Below, piece after piece: positions 25,558-34,514 of a DNA stretch of 50,918 bases (the first letter of the stretch is position 1; every line of letters begins with the position of its first letter). The position numbers and the translations under genes are program-made. This stretch comes from an uncultured Bacteroidota bacterium (GTDB lineage Bacteria > Bacteroidota > Bacteroidia > Bacteroidales > UBA12481). The notes below the pieces were generated by a model that searched no databases, was not told the origin of the DNA, and saw nothing but the letters and a program-made list of their open reading frames with translations. The stretch covers positions 1 to 50,918 of the forward strand of contig CAINOB010000067.1 in assembly GCA_903851365.1 (NCBI GenBank), read 5' to 3'.

Positions 25558-27932
25558 GTTCTTGCTTTTTTTATTTCAACCATTATTGTATGCTGTGCAT
25601 TGCCAAAAGCCAAAGGTGTCCATCGCTCGGAGGATAAAGCGTTGATATTACCATTGGTATCTATGCCATCCGGACCGGGCATCGACCACGCACCCTGAGG
25701 TACAGCCACAACGCCAGGCATGATGCGGGGAGTTACACGACAGGGGAGACTGATTTTGCCACGTTCATTAAAAACCAAAACCCTGTCGCCATCAGTTAAA
25801 TCCCTGCTATTTGCATCGATTGGATTAATGAATACCCTTTGTGGAAAGGCCTCCTTTAGCCAGTCGACATTATCGTGGGTTGAATGAACCCGGGCCATAT
25901 AGTGAGGGCCGATTGCCTGCAGCGGATAGGATGAGGCTTCGGGACCAAATGGCGATTCCCACTCTTGAATATACTTGGGTACAGCTGGGATTTCATTGGG
26001 ATTACCCATTTGAAACAAGGTTTCAGAAAAGATCTCAATTTTCCCGCTGGGTGTTTGCAACGGATGGCCTATCGGGTCATTCCTGAATTCCTGGAATGAT
26101 ATTTTAGGGTTAAAAACAGGAACACTGTAAACTCCCTGGTTTGACTCGAGAAATTTCTCAAAAGGAGGCAGGTTATGGAAACGAGTTTCACGGTATTGAT
26201 CCCAGAGCTTATGGGTCCATCCTTTTTCATCCAAACCTTCGGTAAAAGCATCATAAACGCCAAGCTTGGCGGCCAGATCAGCGCAGATCCGATAATCCGA
26301 TTTTGACTGAAAAGCGGGTTGAACCACCTGAGGCATCAGGATAACCTCCTCACCGTATTTCCATCCGTCTTCCAGACCCCAGGTTTCAAAATGAGTGCAC
26401 ACTGGCAGAACAAGATCGGCATATTTGGCCGATGAAGTCATAAACTGATCCTGTACTACAATAAACTCAACTAATGATTCATTTTCCAATATCCTTCCTG
26501 AGCGATTGATGTTTCCATGCTGGTTCATCAGAATATTGGAAGCTACGGACCATATGAACTTAATATTCGAATTTAGCTTTTCAACTCCGGTAAGCCCTTC
26601 TTTTGCAGTCAGCGTGGTGCCTCTGATTATGGCTTCGGTCCAAAGGAATGTCGGTATTCTTGCCTGAACATTATTTGTACCTGTAGGAAAAATACTCCAG
26701 AAAGGTTCCCCTCCTGGCTGATGAGCAATGCCTGAGGCCCATCCCCCATGTATGCCAACATTTCCAGTAATTGCAGCCAGCACGCAACCACCCCTGACAG
26801 GCTGTTCACCATAGGCCCTGCGTTGCATGCCATATCCTTGGTAAAGCATGGCAGGTTTGGTGGTGGCATATTCCCGGGCAATGCGTGTGATCGTTTCCGA
26901 TGGGACTCCGGTAATTGGTGCTGCCCACTTGGGACTCTTGGGCTGACCGTCAAATTTGCCTAAAAGGTAATCAACATAAGACTCCTCGTTTTCCAATCCC
27001 TTTGGCATCTGAGTGGAATCAAATCCAAGACAATGGGTCCTGACAAAATCGATATCATACAGTTTCTCCATGACCATCACGTAAGCCATCGCACTCATCA
27101 TTGCCGTATCTGTGCCGGGACGAATAGATATCCACTCATCGGCAAGGGAAACTGCTGAGAAAGTCATTCTGGGATCGATACAAACCACCCTGGCACCATT
27201 TTCACGTGCTTTCTTGATGAAATAATCCGAATTGGTCCCATCGCGCATCTCAGCAGGGTTCCACCCCCACATCAGAATATATTTTGAATTCAGCCAATCT
27301 TGCCGTTGGTTACCAGTAATTCCTGTGCCGTATACTGTTGGAGTTGCTTTTGATATGCAGGCCCAGGAATAGGAATTGTAATAATCCAGGGCGCCACCAA
27401 TAAAATTCATTAATCTGGCAGCGGGCCAGCGTCCGTTAAGATGGCTGTAACTACCTGTTCCATAAGGGACAAACATGGATTCATTGCCATACTTACTCCT
27501 GATACGAAGCATTTCGGCTGCCATGATTCCTAAAGCCTCATCCCAGGTTGCTTCGCGAAATTTTCCCTCGCCGCGTTTACCTGTTCTAACCAGTGGAGTT
27601 TTTAACCGATCAGGATGATATTGCCGTCTCCGATAAGAGCGTCCCCTGATGCATGCCCTGAGTTGCGGATCAGCCGGCGTATCTCCTGGCCTGTCGTCGG
27701 TTTCTATTCGAGTGATGATTCCATCGTCAACCAAAACTTTCAAAAGGCATCTTCCACCGCAATTATGTGCGGGACATCCAACCCTGATCCAGCCGTTCTT
27801 AGCCAGTCCGGGCGCGACAGCCTGGCCGGGATTGAATCCCAGGGCATCAGGAAACCACACAGGTGAGGAAATAACCATTCCACCTGCGACTGCACTTTTC
27901 CTGATAAATTCCCTTCGGTTTTGCTTGCCCAT
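25554..27932 (-). CDS. DmsA-type molybdopterin oxidoreductase (Tat-exported)
   Basis: A 792-residue catalytic subunit of a complex iron-sulfur molybdoenzyme. A Tat signal (RREFIRKSAVAGG) begins the protein. An N-terminal [4Fe-4S] site is formed by C53, C58, C62 and C94. The segment DYYNSYSW aligns, from memory, with the Mo-ligand serine region of E. coli DmsA, suggesting serine (about S189) as ligand, as in DMSO reductases. Further family motifs include CIDPRMTFSA and LPVCTHFETWG. DMSO or another S- or N-oxide are candidate acceptors, but the substrate cannot be read from sequence. Its start is only 7 bases after the lipB stop, so it appears co-transcribed with lipA and lipB. Confidence 0.9.
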   Translation of the reverse strand: MGKQNRREFIRKSAVAGGMVISSPVWFPDALGFNPGQAVAPGLAKNGWIRVGCPAHNCGGRCLLKVLVDDGIITRIETDDRPGDTPADPQLRACIRGRSYRRRQYHPDRLKTPLVRTGKRGEGKFREATWDEALGIMAAEMLRIRSKYGNESMFVPYGTGSYSHLNGRWPAARLMNFIGGALDYYNSYSWACISKATPTVYGTGITGNQRQDWLNSKYILMWGWNPAEMRDGTNSDYFIKKARENGARVVCIDPRMTFSAVSLADEWISIRPGTDTAMMSAMAYVMVMEKLYDIDFVRTHCLGFDSTQMPKGLENEESYVDYLLGKFDGQPKSPKWAAPITGVPSETITRIAREYATTKPAMLYQGYGMQRRAYGEQPVRGGCVLAAITGNVGIHGGWASGIAHQPGGEPFWSIFPTGTNNVQARIPTFLWTEAIIRGTTLTAKEGLTGVEKLNSNIKFIWSVASNILMNQHGNINRSGRILENESLVEFIVVQDQFMTSSAKYADLVLPVCTHFETWGLEDGWKYGEEVILMPQVVQPAFQSKSDYRICADLAAKLGVYDAFTEGLDEKGWTHKLWDQYRETRFHNLPPFEKFLESNQGVYSVPVFNPKISFQEFRNDPIGHPLQTPSGKIEIFSETLFQMGNPNEIPAVPKYIQEWESPFGPEASSYPLQAIGPHYMARVHSTHDNVDWLKEAFPQRVFINPIDANSRDLTDGDRVLVFNERGKISLPCRVTPRIMPGVVAVPQGAWSMPGPDGIDTNGNINALSSERWTPLAFGNAQHTIMVEIKKART

Positions 27933-27939
27933 CTGCTGA

Positions 27940-28635
27940 TTATTTTGTTAAAAACAGGCTGATGATATTTTCTTTTAAATTTGTCTTAACCTCTTCCAGG
28001 TCAGGATCCCTGCCCAGCTCTTTTGCCAGCGATGTTACCCCTTTATCCTGAAAACCGCAAGGATTTATATAATTGAAATAGGAGAGGTCAGTTTTTACAT
28101 TAAAAGCAAATCCATGCATCGTTATCTGGCGACTTGCCTTCACTCCTATAGCGCATATCTTTCTTGCCTTCGGAGTCTCTGGGTCGAGCCATACACCGGT
28201 TGCGCCGGCGAGGCGCTCTCCGGTTAATCCATACTTCTCAATAGTGTTGATGATAGCCTGCTCAAGGGAAAATATGTATTGTTTAATATGCATGCCAAAT
28301 TGCTCCAGATCAAAGATGGGATACCCGACTATCTGACCCGGTCCATGGTAGGTAATATCCCCGCCACGGTCACTATGATAATAAGTTGCGTTAATTTTTT
28401 GCAGAAACCCATTGTCAATTAAAAGATTGTTTTGATTTCCTGATTTGCCAAGCGTAAATACATTCGGATGTTCTACAAAAAGTAAACAGTTATCCGGCAA
28501 TACATGTTGCTCCTCCGGCAGACTTCTGTTGGCGAGTTTTTGGTTAACGCGGGTACGGAATAAGGAGGCCTGGTAATCCCATGCCTCCTGATAATCCATC
28601 AATCCAAGGTCTTTAAAAATGATTGTTGGTATCAT
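27940..28635 (-). CDS. lipB: Octanoyltransferase LipB
   Basis: A 231-residue enzyme that moves octanoyl groups from acyl carrier protein to lipoyl domains. Expected residues are present: the GDITYHGPGQIVGYPI stretch (~92-107), K159 in RKICAIGVK, and the nucleophile C193 in NPCGF before KGVTSLAKELG. The start overlaps the end of lipA by 23 bases, so the two are translated together. The next gene on the strand is the Dms-type catalytic subunit, 7 bases on. Confidence 0.95.
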   Translation of the reverse strand: MIPTIIFKDLGLMDYQEAWDYQASLFRTRVNQKLANRSLPEEQHVLPDNCLLFVEHPNVFTLGKSGNQNNLLIDNGFLQKINATYYHSDRGGDITYHGPGQIVGYPIFDLEQFGMHIKQYIFSLEQAIINTIEKYGLTGERLAGATGVWLDPETPKARKICAIGVKASRQITMHGFAFNVKTDLSYFNYINPCGFQDKGVTSLAKELGRDPDLEEVKTNLKENIISLFLTK

Positions 28636-29500
28636 CTTGTGAATTTACATGTTTCTCGGCATGAAAGGACGATCTAACGATGGGATGACTTTCAACAAAC
28701 CTGAACCCTTTTTCTAAGCCGATAGTTTCATAGTTTTTATAAACATCGGGAGCAATCCATTCACTTACCGGCAGATGTTCTCTTGAAGGCTGAAGATACT
28801 GGCCTATGGTCATTACCCGGCAACCCGCCAGAAGCAAATCATCCATCGTTTGGAGTATCTCGTCGGGAGTTTCTCCCAAGCCGAGCATTATACCTGATTT
28901 TGAGACAAGCCCGGAATCGGATATCTGTCTTATTACTGTGAGGCTGGTATCATAGCGGGCTTTTGTTCTTATGGAAGGAGTTAGCCGGCGCACAGTTTCC
29001 AGATTATGCGAGATTACTTCAGGTGCTGCATCTATGACCTCCTGAATCAGCTGGGGGTTTCCATCGAAATCTGGAATCAGGGTTTCCATGGTCACTAAAG
29101 GATTCACTTCCTTGACTGTTTTAATGGTTTTTGCCCAGAATCCAGCTCCCCGGTCGATCAGGTCGTCACGGTCAACTGAGGTGATGACAGCATGTTTGAT
29201 TCCCATTTGTTTTATGGAATTTGCAACTCTTTCCGGTTCATCCGGGTCGGGTGGGAGGGGGCGGCCTGTTTCAACACCGCAAAACCTGCAGGCTCGGGTG
29301 CAAATGTTTCCCAGAATCATGAAAGTGGCAGTCCCAGCTTGCCAGCACTCTCCAATATTCGGACAATTGCCTGAAATACAGATTGTGTTGAGATTATTTT
29401 CTTTTAAAAGCCGGCGCACGCTTTGCTGGGTTTCGTCAGTTGACAGCCTTGATTTTAGTTTGATCCAGTCGGGTAATCTTCGATTATTAGGAACTTTCAT
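28613..29500 (-). CDS. lipA: Lipoyl synthase LipA
   Basis: A 295-residue radical SAM enzyme that inserts two sulfurs into protein-bound octanoyl chains. Both iron-sulfur sites are intact: the auxiliary cluster cysteines C41, C46, C52 (CISGNCPNIGEC) and the radical SAM triad C67, C71, C74 (CTRACRFC). The conserved terminal serine motif is VRSSFHAEK, where the serine ligates the auxiliary cluster. It leads an operon with lipB and the Dms-type genes, and a TATTTTTG box lies 20 bases before its ATG. Confidence 0.96.
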   Translation of the reverse strand: MKVPNNRRLPDWIKLKSRLSTDETQQSVRRLLKENNLNTICISGNCPNIGECWQAGTATFMILGNICTRACRFCGVETGRPLPPDPDEPERVANSIKQMGIKHAVITSVDRDDLIDRGAGFWAKTIKTVKEVNPLVTMETLIPDFDGNPQLIQEVIDAAPEVISHNLETVRRLTPSIRTKARYDTSLTVIRQISDSGLVSKSGIMLGLGETPDEILQTMDDLLLAGCRVMTIGQYLQPSREHLPVSEWIAPDVYKNYETIGLEKGFRFVESHPIVRSSFHAEKHVNSQDDTNNHF

Positions 29501-29520
29501 TACTTGCTTTAAGTGTTGGT

Positions 29521-29528
29521 CAAAAATA
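29521..29528 (-). promoter_or_regulatory. Candidate -7 box of the lipA operon
   Basis: TATTTTTG on the minus strand matches TAnnTTTG and ends 20 bases before the lipA ATG. No -33 TTTG is seen at the expected distance. Confidence 0.42.
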
Positions 29529-29593
29529 CGCTATAAAACATGAAATTTTTTCTGTTATTCGATTATCAGTATCCAATAATTTACTAATTTTAC

Positions 29594-29630
29594 ACATGTA
29601 GTGATTTAAATATTTAGATAAGTACATGTA
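29594..29630 (+). promoter_or_regulatory. Two ACATGT palindromes upstream of the Psr-like operon
   Basis: ACATGT (29594-29599) and TACATGTA (29623-29630, reaching the start codon) are centred 30 bases apart, about three helical turns. A near -7 box TAATTTTA (29585-29592) precedes them. This could be an operator pair; sequence support is weak. Confidence 0.25.
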
Positions 29631-31858
29631 TGTCAAACAGGAGAGATTTTATCAGAATTTCTGCGTTAGGGGCCGGGGGTTTAGCAGTTGGAATACCGGC
29701 GTTTAAGTCTTGGGCAGGCGGTCTGATCGACCCTGAGCGCATGGTTTATGATGGAATGCGCAGAACGCCCACCTATTGTGAGATTTGCTTCTGGAAATGC
29801 GCTGGATGGGTTTATAAAAATGACCAGGGGGATATCTGGAAAATTACAGGTAACACCGAGGACCAGCATTCCAATGGTCGTTTGTGCCCGAGAGGGACGG
29901 GCGGTGTTGGTATGTATACCGATGAAAACAGATTAAAGACGCCCCTGATCAGAACTACGATCGGTGGTAAGCAAACCTATCGCGAGGCAAGCTGGGATGA
30001 AGCGCTGGATTACATTGCAAGTAAGCTGAAAGGGGTGATTGCGGCTTCCGGGCCTGAATCGGTCGCCTTGTTTTCACATGGATCCGGTGGTAAATATTTC
30101 GGAAGCCTGTTAAAATCTTTCGGTTCAAATACTAATGCAGCACCCTCTTATGCTCAGTGCAAGGGACCACGCGAAGCAGCATTTCTGGCAACTTTTGGTG
30201 AGGTAGTTGAATCACCGGAACGTATCGATATCCGGGATACCCGTTGCCTGGTACTCATAGGATCGCACCTGGGCGAGAACATGCATAATGGCCAGGTACA
30301 GGAAATGTCGGATGCAATAGATAAAGGGGCAACAATTATCACAGTTGACCCACGTTTTTCCACTGCTGCCAGTAAATCAAAATTCTGGTTGCCGATAAAA
30401 CCATCCACTGATCTTGCATTGCTGCTTGCCTGGATGAATGTTATTATGGGGGAAGGACTATACGATAAGGCTTATGTTGAGAAATATACTTCGGGATTCG
30501 ATAAGCTACAGGCTCACGTTAAACCTTTTACTCCGGAATGGGCCTACGGGATTACTACTATAGCTCCTGAAATGATTCGCGAAACTGCCAGGGCAATGGC
30601 TCATGCTGCACCGGCAGTTATTGTGCACCCGGGACGACATGTTACCTGGTATGGCGATGACGTGCAACGCCTGCGTGCAGTGGCAATTCTTAATGCACTA
30701 TTGGGGTCCTGGGGAAGAAGAGGCGGATTCTATCGACCCGAAAGTATCACGGTGCCAGAATTTCCGCATCCTCATTATCCGGCAGTAAAAAAGGGCTGGC
30801 GCGATTTGTTGGGCGACAAATATCCGCTTGCTGATCAGCCTGTTGCCAATGCAATTGTGGACCTAAGCCGTCCAAGCGAGGCTGGTCCGGCTAAATATAA
30901 AGCTTGGATAGTTAACGGAACCAATCTGGTTGAAACTATGCCTAATCAGGCAAATACGCTTGAGGCCATCAAAGCGCTGGATCTTCTTGTTGTTATAGAT
31001 ACCATGCCCATGGAAATTACGGGTTATGCCGATGTTGTATTGCCTGAGTGTACCTACCTTGAGAGATATGACGATATACGCGTCAGTCCACACAGGAAAC
31101 CACACTTTGCCTTACGTATGCCTGCGGTAAAACCAAAGTACAACTCAAAACCTGCCTGGTGGATGGCAAAGCAACTGGCTGAAAAAATGGGACTTGGTGC
31201 GTTCTTCCCATGGAAAGATATTGAAGAATACCTAGGTTGGCAGCTTAAGCAAATGGGGAGCAGCTTGGAAGAAATGCAACGAATTGGTGTTAAAACATCT
31301 GAACGGCCGGCCGATGATCTTTATTTTGCTCCGGATGAGGACGTGGAATTTAGCACCAACAGTAAAAAAATCGAATTATACTCGAGCGATCTTGAAGGTG
31401 CCGGTTTTGCTGCCCTTCCTTTTTATACTCCTCATGAAGAACCACCTGCAGGTTTTTACAGGCTGATTTATGGACGCGCTCCAATGCATACTTTCACAAG
31501 GACATCCAATAATCCGAATCTGGCTGATCTGATGGATGAAAACAGTGTTTGGATACATCCTAAAGTTGCCAAAGAGTGGGCACTGACTAATGAACAATAT
31601 ATATATCTGAAAAATCAGGACGGAGTTCTTTCTGATTTCAGGATAAAAGTCAGGGTGACAGAAAGGATAAGATGGGACTCGGTTTTCATGGTACATGGAT
31701 TTGGACATAACCAGAAAAAACTGGAGCGTTGCTTTGGAAGAGGTGCCAGTGATACCCAGATGATAACTAAAGTCCTGGTAGATCCAAGTATGGGCGGAAC
31801 TGGAATGCGAGGCAATTTTGTAACTTTTGTAACTGATAACGGGGGGGCTAAGTCATGA
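29630..31858 (+). CDS. PsrA/PhsA-type molybdopterin oxidoreductase (Tat-exported)
   Basis: A 742-residue catalytic subunit of a molybdoenzyme. The N-terminus has a Tat signal (NRRDFIRISALGAGG). The [4Fe-4S] site is C50, C53, C57 and C86. The segment SYAQCKGP (C177) sits where polysulfide and thiosulfate reductases place a cysteine Mo ligand, unlike the serine-type enzyme encoded 1.7 kb away. It probably reduces polysulfide, thiosulfate or a related sulfur compound in the periplasm; reverse (oxidative) operation is possible. It overlaps the iron-sulfur subunit gene by ATGA, and sulfur-channel and rhodanese genes follow on the same strand. Confidence 0.88.
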   Translation: MSNRRDFIRISALGAGGLAVGIPAFKSWAGGLIDPERMVYDGMRRTPTYCEICFWKCAGWVYKNDQGDIWKITGNTEDQHSNGRLCPRGTGGVGMYTDENRLKTPLIRTTIGGKQTYREASWDEALDYIASKLKGVIAASGPESVALFSHGSGGKYFGSLLKSFGSNTNAAPSYAQCKGPREAAFLATFGEVVESPERIDIRDTRCLVLIGSHLGENMHNGQVQEMSDAIDKGATIITVDPRFSTAASKSKFWLPIKPSTDLALLLAWMNVIMGEGLYDKAYVEKYTSGFDKLQAHVKPFTPEWAYGITTIAPEMIRETARAMAHAAPAVIVHPGRHVTWYGDDVQRLRAVAILNALLGSWGRRGGFYRPESITVPEFPHPHYPAVKKGWRDLLGDKYPLADQPVANAIVDLSRPSEAGPAKYKAWIVNGTNLVETMPNQANTLEAIKALDLLVVIDTMPMEITGYADVVLPECTYLERYDDIRVSPHRKPHFALRMPAVKPKYNSKPAWWMAKQLAEKMGLGAFFPWKDIEEYLGWQLKQMGSSLEEMQRIGVKTSERPADDLYFAPDEDVEFSTNSKKIELYSSDLEGAGFAALPFYTPHEEPPAGFYRLIYGRAPMHTFTRTSNNPNLADLMDENSVWIHPKVAKEWALTNEQYIYLKNQDGVLSDFRIKVRVTERIRWDSVFMVHGFGHNQKKLERCFGRGASDTQMITKVLVDPSMGGTGMRGNFVTFVTDNGGAKS

Positions 31859-32388
31859 GGTATGCGATGGCCGTGGACACCAAAAAGTGTGTTGGGTGCA
31901 GCGATTGTGTTGTAGCCTGCCAGACTGAAAATAATGTACCGATCGGTTTCTGCCGGGATTGGGTGGTTGAGGTAACTGATGGAACCTATCCGATCCTTGA
32001 ACTGGAACTTCGGTCTGAACGATGCAACCATTGCGATAATTCTCCCTGTGTGCGCTGCTGCCCGACAGGGGCAAGCCATTATGAAAAGGGTGGGGTGGTA
32101 ATAGTCACTCACAATAAATGTATCGGATGTGGTGCCTGTATAGCTTCCTGCCCCTATGATGCAAGATACGCTCACCCCGATGGTTACGTTGATAAATGCA
32201 CCTTCTGTCTCCATAGATTGGAAAAAGGACTTTTGCCGGCTTGTGTTGCCACATGCCCTACCAAGTGCATGTATTTTGGGGACCTTGACGATCCCAAGAG
32301 CCCTGTTTCGGTTGTCCTGAAAAACCGTAAGCATAAAACCCTGATTCCCGAAGCTGGAACCAAACCGCAACTTTATTTCTTAATCTAA
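31855..32388 (+). CDS. PsrB-type four-cluster iron-sulfur subunit
   Basis: A 177-residue electron-transfer subunit with four [4Fe-4S] motifs: CVGCSDCVVAC, CNHCDNSPCVRCCP, CIGCGACIASCP and CTFC...CVATCPTKC. It has no signal of its own and is expected to ride out with the Tat-borne catalytic subunit. Its ATG overlaps the psrA-like stop (ATGA), and the NrfD-type anchor gene starts 12 bases after it. It would carry electrons between that anchor and the molybdenum site. Confidence 0.92.
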   Translation: MRYAMAVDTKKCVGCSDCVVACQTENNVPIGFCRDWVVEVTDGTYPILELELRSERCNHCDNSPCVRCCPTGASHYEKGGVVIVTHNKCIGCGACIASCPYDARYAHPDGYVDKCTFCLHRLEKGLLPACVATCPTKCMYFGDLDDPKSPVSVVLKNRKHKTLIPEAGTKPQLYFLI

Positions 32389-32400
32389 AACTGATATTAT

Positions 32401-33342
32401 ATGAGAGAAGAAATTATAGTCAGTGGCAGGATGAACCCAAATATCGATCCTTTCCTGCATATCTGGCACTGGCAGATACCCTTATACCTGTTTTTGGGAG
32501 GTCTTGCTGCAGGAATACTGTTTTTTGCTGCATTGTTTTATCTCCGCGGCAAGGAGAATGAATACAGGGCTTCCGTAAAAATAGCGCCGATGATCGTCCC
32601 AATTTTATTAGTTATCGGTTTGTTTGCCCTCTTCCTGGATCTTAAACATAAAGCCTATTTCTGGCAGCTCTATACGGTTATTCGTCTTCAGTCACCAATG
32701 GGCTGGGGGGCATGGACATTAATGATCATAACCCCGCTGGCTTTTATCTGGGCCGCACTTCATATTAAAGAAGTATTTCCAAAATGGGACTGGAAATACC
32801 AATGGCTCAAGGACATGGAGGTATTTTTTCAAAAATACAAGAAGGTAATAGCCTGGTTGCTGGCAATCTATTCCGTAATCCTGGGTGTTTACACAGGTAT
32901 CCTGTTTTCAGCTTTTAATGCACGCCCGCTGTGGAATACATCAATTCTGGGACCGCTGTTCCTCGTTTCCGGCCTTTCCACTGGCGCTGCCACGGCAATC
33001 TTGTTTTCAAAAAATCATGAGGAGCGCAAAACCTTTGCGAGAATTGACCTGCTGCTGATTGCCATTGAACTTTTCCTTATTGTCCACATGTTTATGGGAT
33101 TTCTTGCCAGTACACAGGTTCAGATTGATGCAGCGAATCTTTTTCTTGGTGGACCTTATACTGCTCCCTTCTGGATGCTTGTCGTAGCCATGGGATTGAT
33201 TTTACCCGCCGTTCTGGAGGCTCTCGAACTTATTAAGTTTAAAATACCCGTTTATATACCGGCGATATTGGTTCTCTTTGGTGGTATTATGCTGAGATTT
33301 ATTATTGCATATGCCGGGCAATTAAGCCGGTGGCTTTATTAA
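32401..33342 (+). CDS. nrfD: NrfD/PsrC-type membrane quinol-interacting subunit
   Basis: A 313-residue integral membrane protein with about eight hydrophobic helices. The first carries the NrfD signature WQIPLYLFLGGLAAGI; AFNARPLWNTS and FLVSGLSTGAATA occur at the middle of the protein, as in PsrC. It should exchange electrons with menaquinone and anchor the A and B subunits to the outer face of the inner membrane. It is 12 bases from psrB-like and 19 bases from the first YeeE-type gene, in one operon. Confidence 0.9.
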   Translation: MREEIIVSGRMNPNIDPFLHIWHWQIPLYLFLGGLAAGILFFAALFYLRGKENEYRASVKIAPMIVPILLVIGLFALFLDLKHKAYFWQLYTVIRLQSPMGWGAWTLMIITPLAFIWAALHIKEVFPKWDWKYQWLKDMEVFFQKYKKVIAWLLAIYSVILGVYTGILFSAFNARPLWNTSILGPLFLVSGLSTGAATAILFSKNHEERKTFARIDLLLIAIELFLIVHMFMGFLASTQVQIDAANLFLGGPYTAPFWMLVVAMGLILPAVLEALELIKFKIPVYIPAILVLFGGIMLRFIIAYAGQLSRWLY

Positions 33343-33361
33343 CATATCAAACTTCAAACAA

Positions 33362-33892
33362 ATGGAAAAAGAAAAAAAGGACCGGTCAAGGCAATACCTG
33401 AACCCTTATTTGGGAGGGGTACTCTTGGGCCTGGTATTAATTGCGGCGAATTTTGTTGCCGGCCGTGGCCTCGGAGCCAGCGGTGCCGTTAAAAGTGTAG
33501 TCGTTGCAGCAAATATGGTTGTTGCACCGGCACATGTTAAAAATAATGCGTTTTATGCTGAAACAGTTAAGCAGCACCCAAATCCATTAAAGAACTGGCT
33601 GGTATTTGAAATGGTTGGTGTTTTGGTGGGAGGATTCCTTTCGGGAAGCCTATGGGGCAGATTAAAACTTAAGGTTGAACACAGCCCGAAAATCACCTCA
33701 CGTAAACGATTGATAATGGCGGGAACAGGGGGAATTCTATTTGGTTTTGGCTCACAACTTGGCCGAGGCTGTACCAGTGGATCAGCCTTGAGCGGAATGG
33801 CTGTTCTTTCGTTAGGCGGGTTCATAACCATGGCTGCAATATTTGGGACAGCCTTTGCACTGGCGTATTTCTTTAGAAAAAACTGGATTTAA
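33362..33892 (+). CDS. Half-size YeeE/YedE sulfur transporter, first half
   Basis: A 176-residue membrane protein with about four to five helices, half the size of full YeeE thiosulfate channels. The signature cysteine is C137 in GSQLGRGCTSGSALSG, the position that in YeeE lines the path for thiosulfate. It is paired with a second half-size gene 11 bases on, an arrangement seen in PmpA/PmpB-type transporters. Placed after the Psr-like genes, it may move sulfur compounds into the cell or give substrate to the reductase. Confidence 0.85.
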   Translation: MEKEKKDRSRQYLNPYLGGVLLGLVLIAANFVAGRGLGASGAVKSVVVAANMVVAPAHVKNNAFYAETVKQHPNPLKNWLVFEMVGVLVGGFLSGSLWGRLKLKVEHSPKITSRKRLIMAGTGGILFGFGSQLGRGCTSGSALSGMAVLSLGGFITMAAIFGTAFALAYFFRKNWI

Positions 33893-33903
33893 CCTTAAAA
33901 AGA

Positions 33904-34500
33904 ATGATTATGGGACCGTTAGTCGTAAATGAAATTATATCAGAGAATACGAATCTTTTGCTGGCCTTCATTATCGGTATTGGATTCGGTTTTGTACTCG
34001 AAAGCAGTGGATTCTCTTCAAGCAGAAAATTGGCCGGTGTATTCTATGGCTACGATACAGTAGTTTTGAAGGTTTTCTTTACTGCGGCGATTACTGCAAT
34101 GCTCGGCATGCTGTTTCTAAGCTTGTTTGGCTGGCTTAATCTGGATTTGGTGTATGTGAACCCAACCTATCTGACATCGGCCATTATTGGCGGCATTGTT
34201 ATGGGTGCAGGCTTCATAATCGGTGGATTTTGCCCGGGAACAAGTTTCGCAGGTGCCTCTATCGGAAAAATCGATGCCATGGTTTTTATTGGCGGACTGT
34301 TTATTGGTGTGATCATCTTCTCGGAAGGTTATCCATTATGGGACGGCCTCTACATGGCTGCCTTTAAAGGATCCCCTAAACTCAGTGAATCACTGGGCTT
34401 GTCTGACGGCATAGCTGCCTTACTGGTTATTCTTGCAGCCATCGGAATGTTTTACGTCGCTGAATGGGCTGAAAAGAAGTTTCCTCGTGAAGAATATTAA
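33904..34500 (+). CDS. Half-size YeeE/YedE sulfur transporter, second half
   Basis: A 198-residue membrane protein with about five helices. The family cysteine is C110 in IIGGFCPGTSFAGAS, and the N-terminal GFGFVLESSGFSSSRK is also typical of YeeE half proteins. It probably joins with the preceding half-size protein to build one channel. ATG 33904 is used; a second ATG two codons later is equally possible. The rhodanese gene follows after 14 bases. Confidence 0.87.
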   Translation: MIMGPLVVNEIISENTNLLLAFIIGIGFGFVLESSGFSSSRKLAGVFYGYDTVVLKVFFTAAITAMLGMLFLSLFGWLNLDLVYVNPTYLTSAIIGGIVMGAGFIIGGFCPGTSFAGASIGKIDAMVFIGGLFIGVIIFSEGYPLWDGLYMAAFKGSPKLSESLGLSDGIAALLVILAAIGMFYVAEWAEKKFPREEY

Positions 34501-34514
34501 TATCAAAATCAACC

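Noticed and set aside
31615-32370. 251-residue minus-strand frame opposite psrA/psrB-like genes
   Set aside because: Both plus-strand genes have full family motifs; the antisense frame is Cys/His-rich only because of the iron-sulfur codons.
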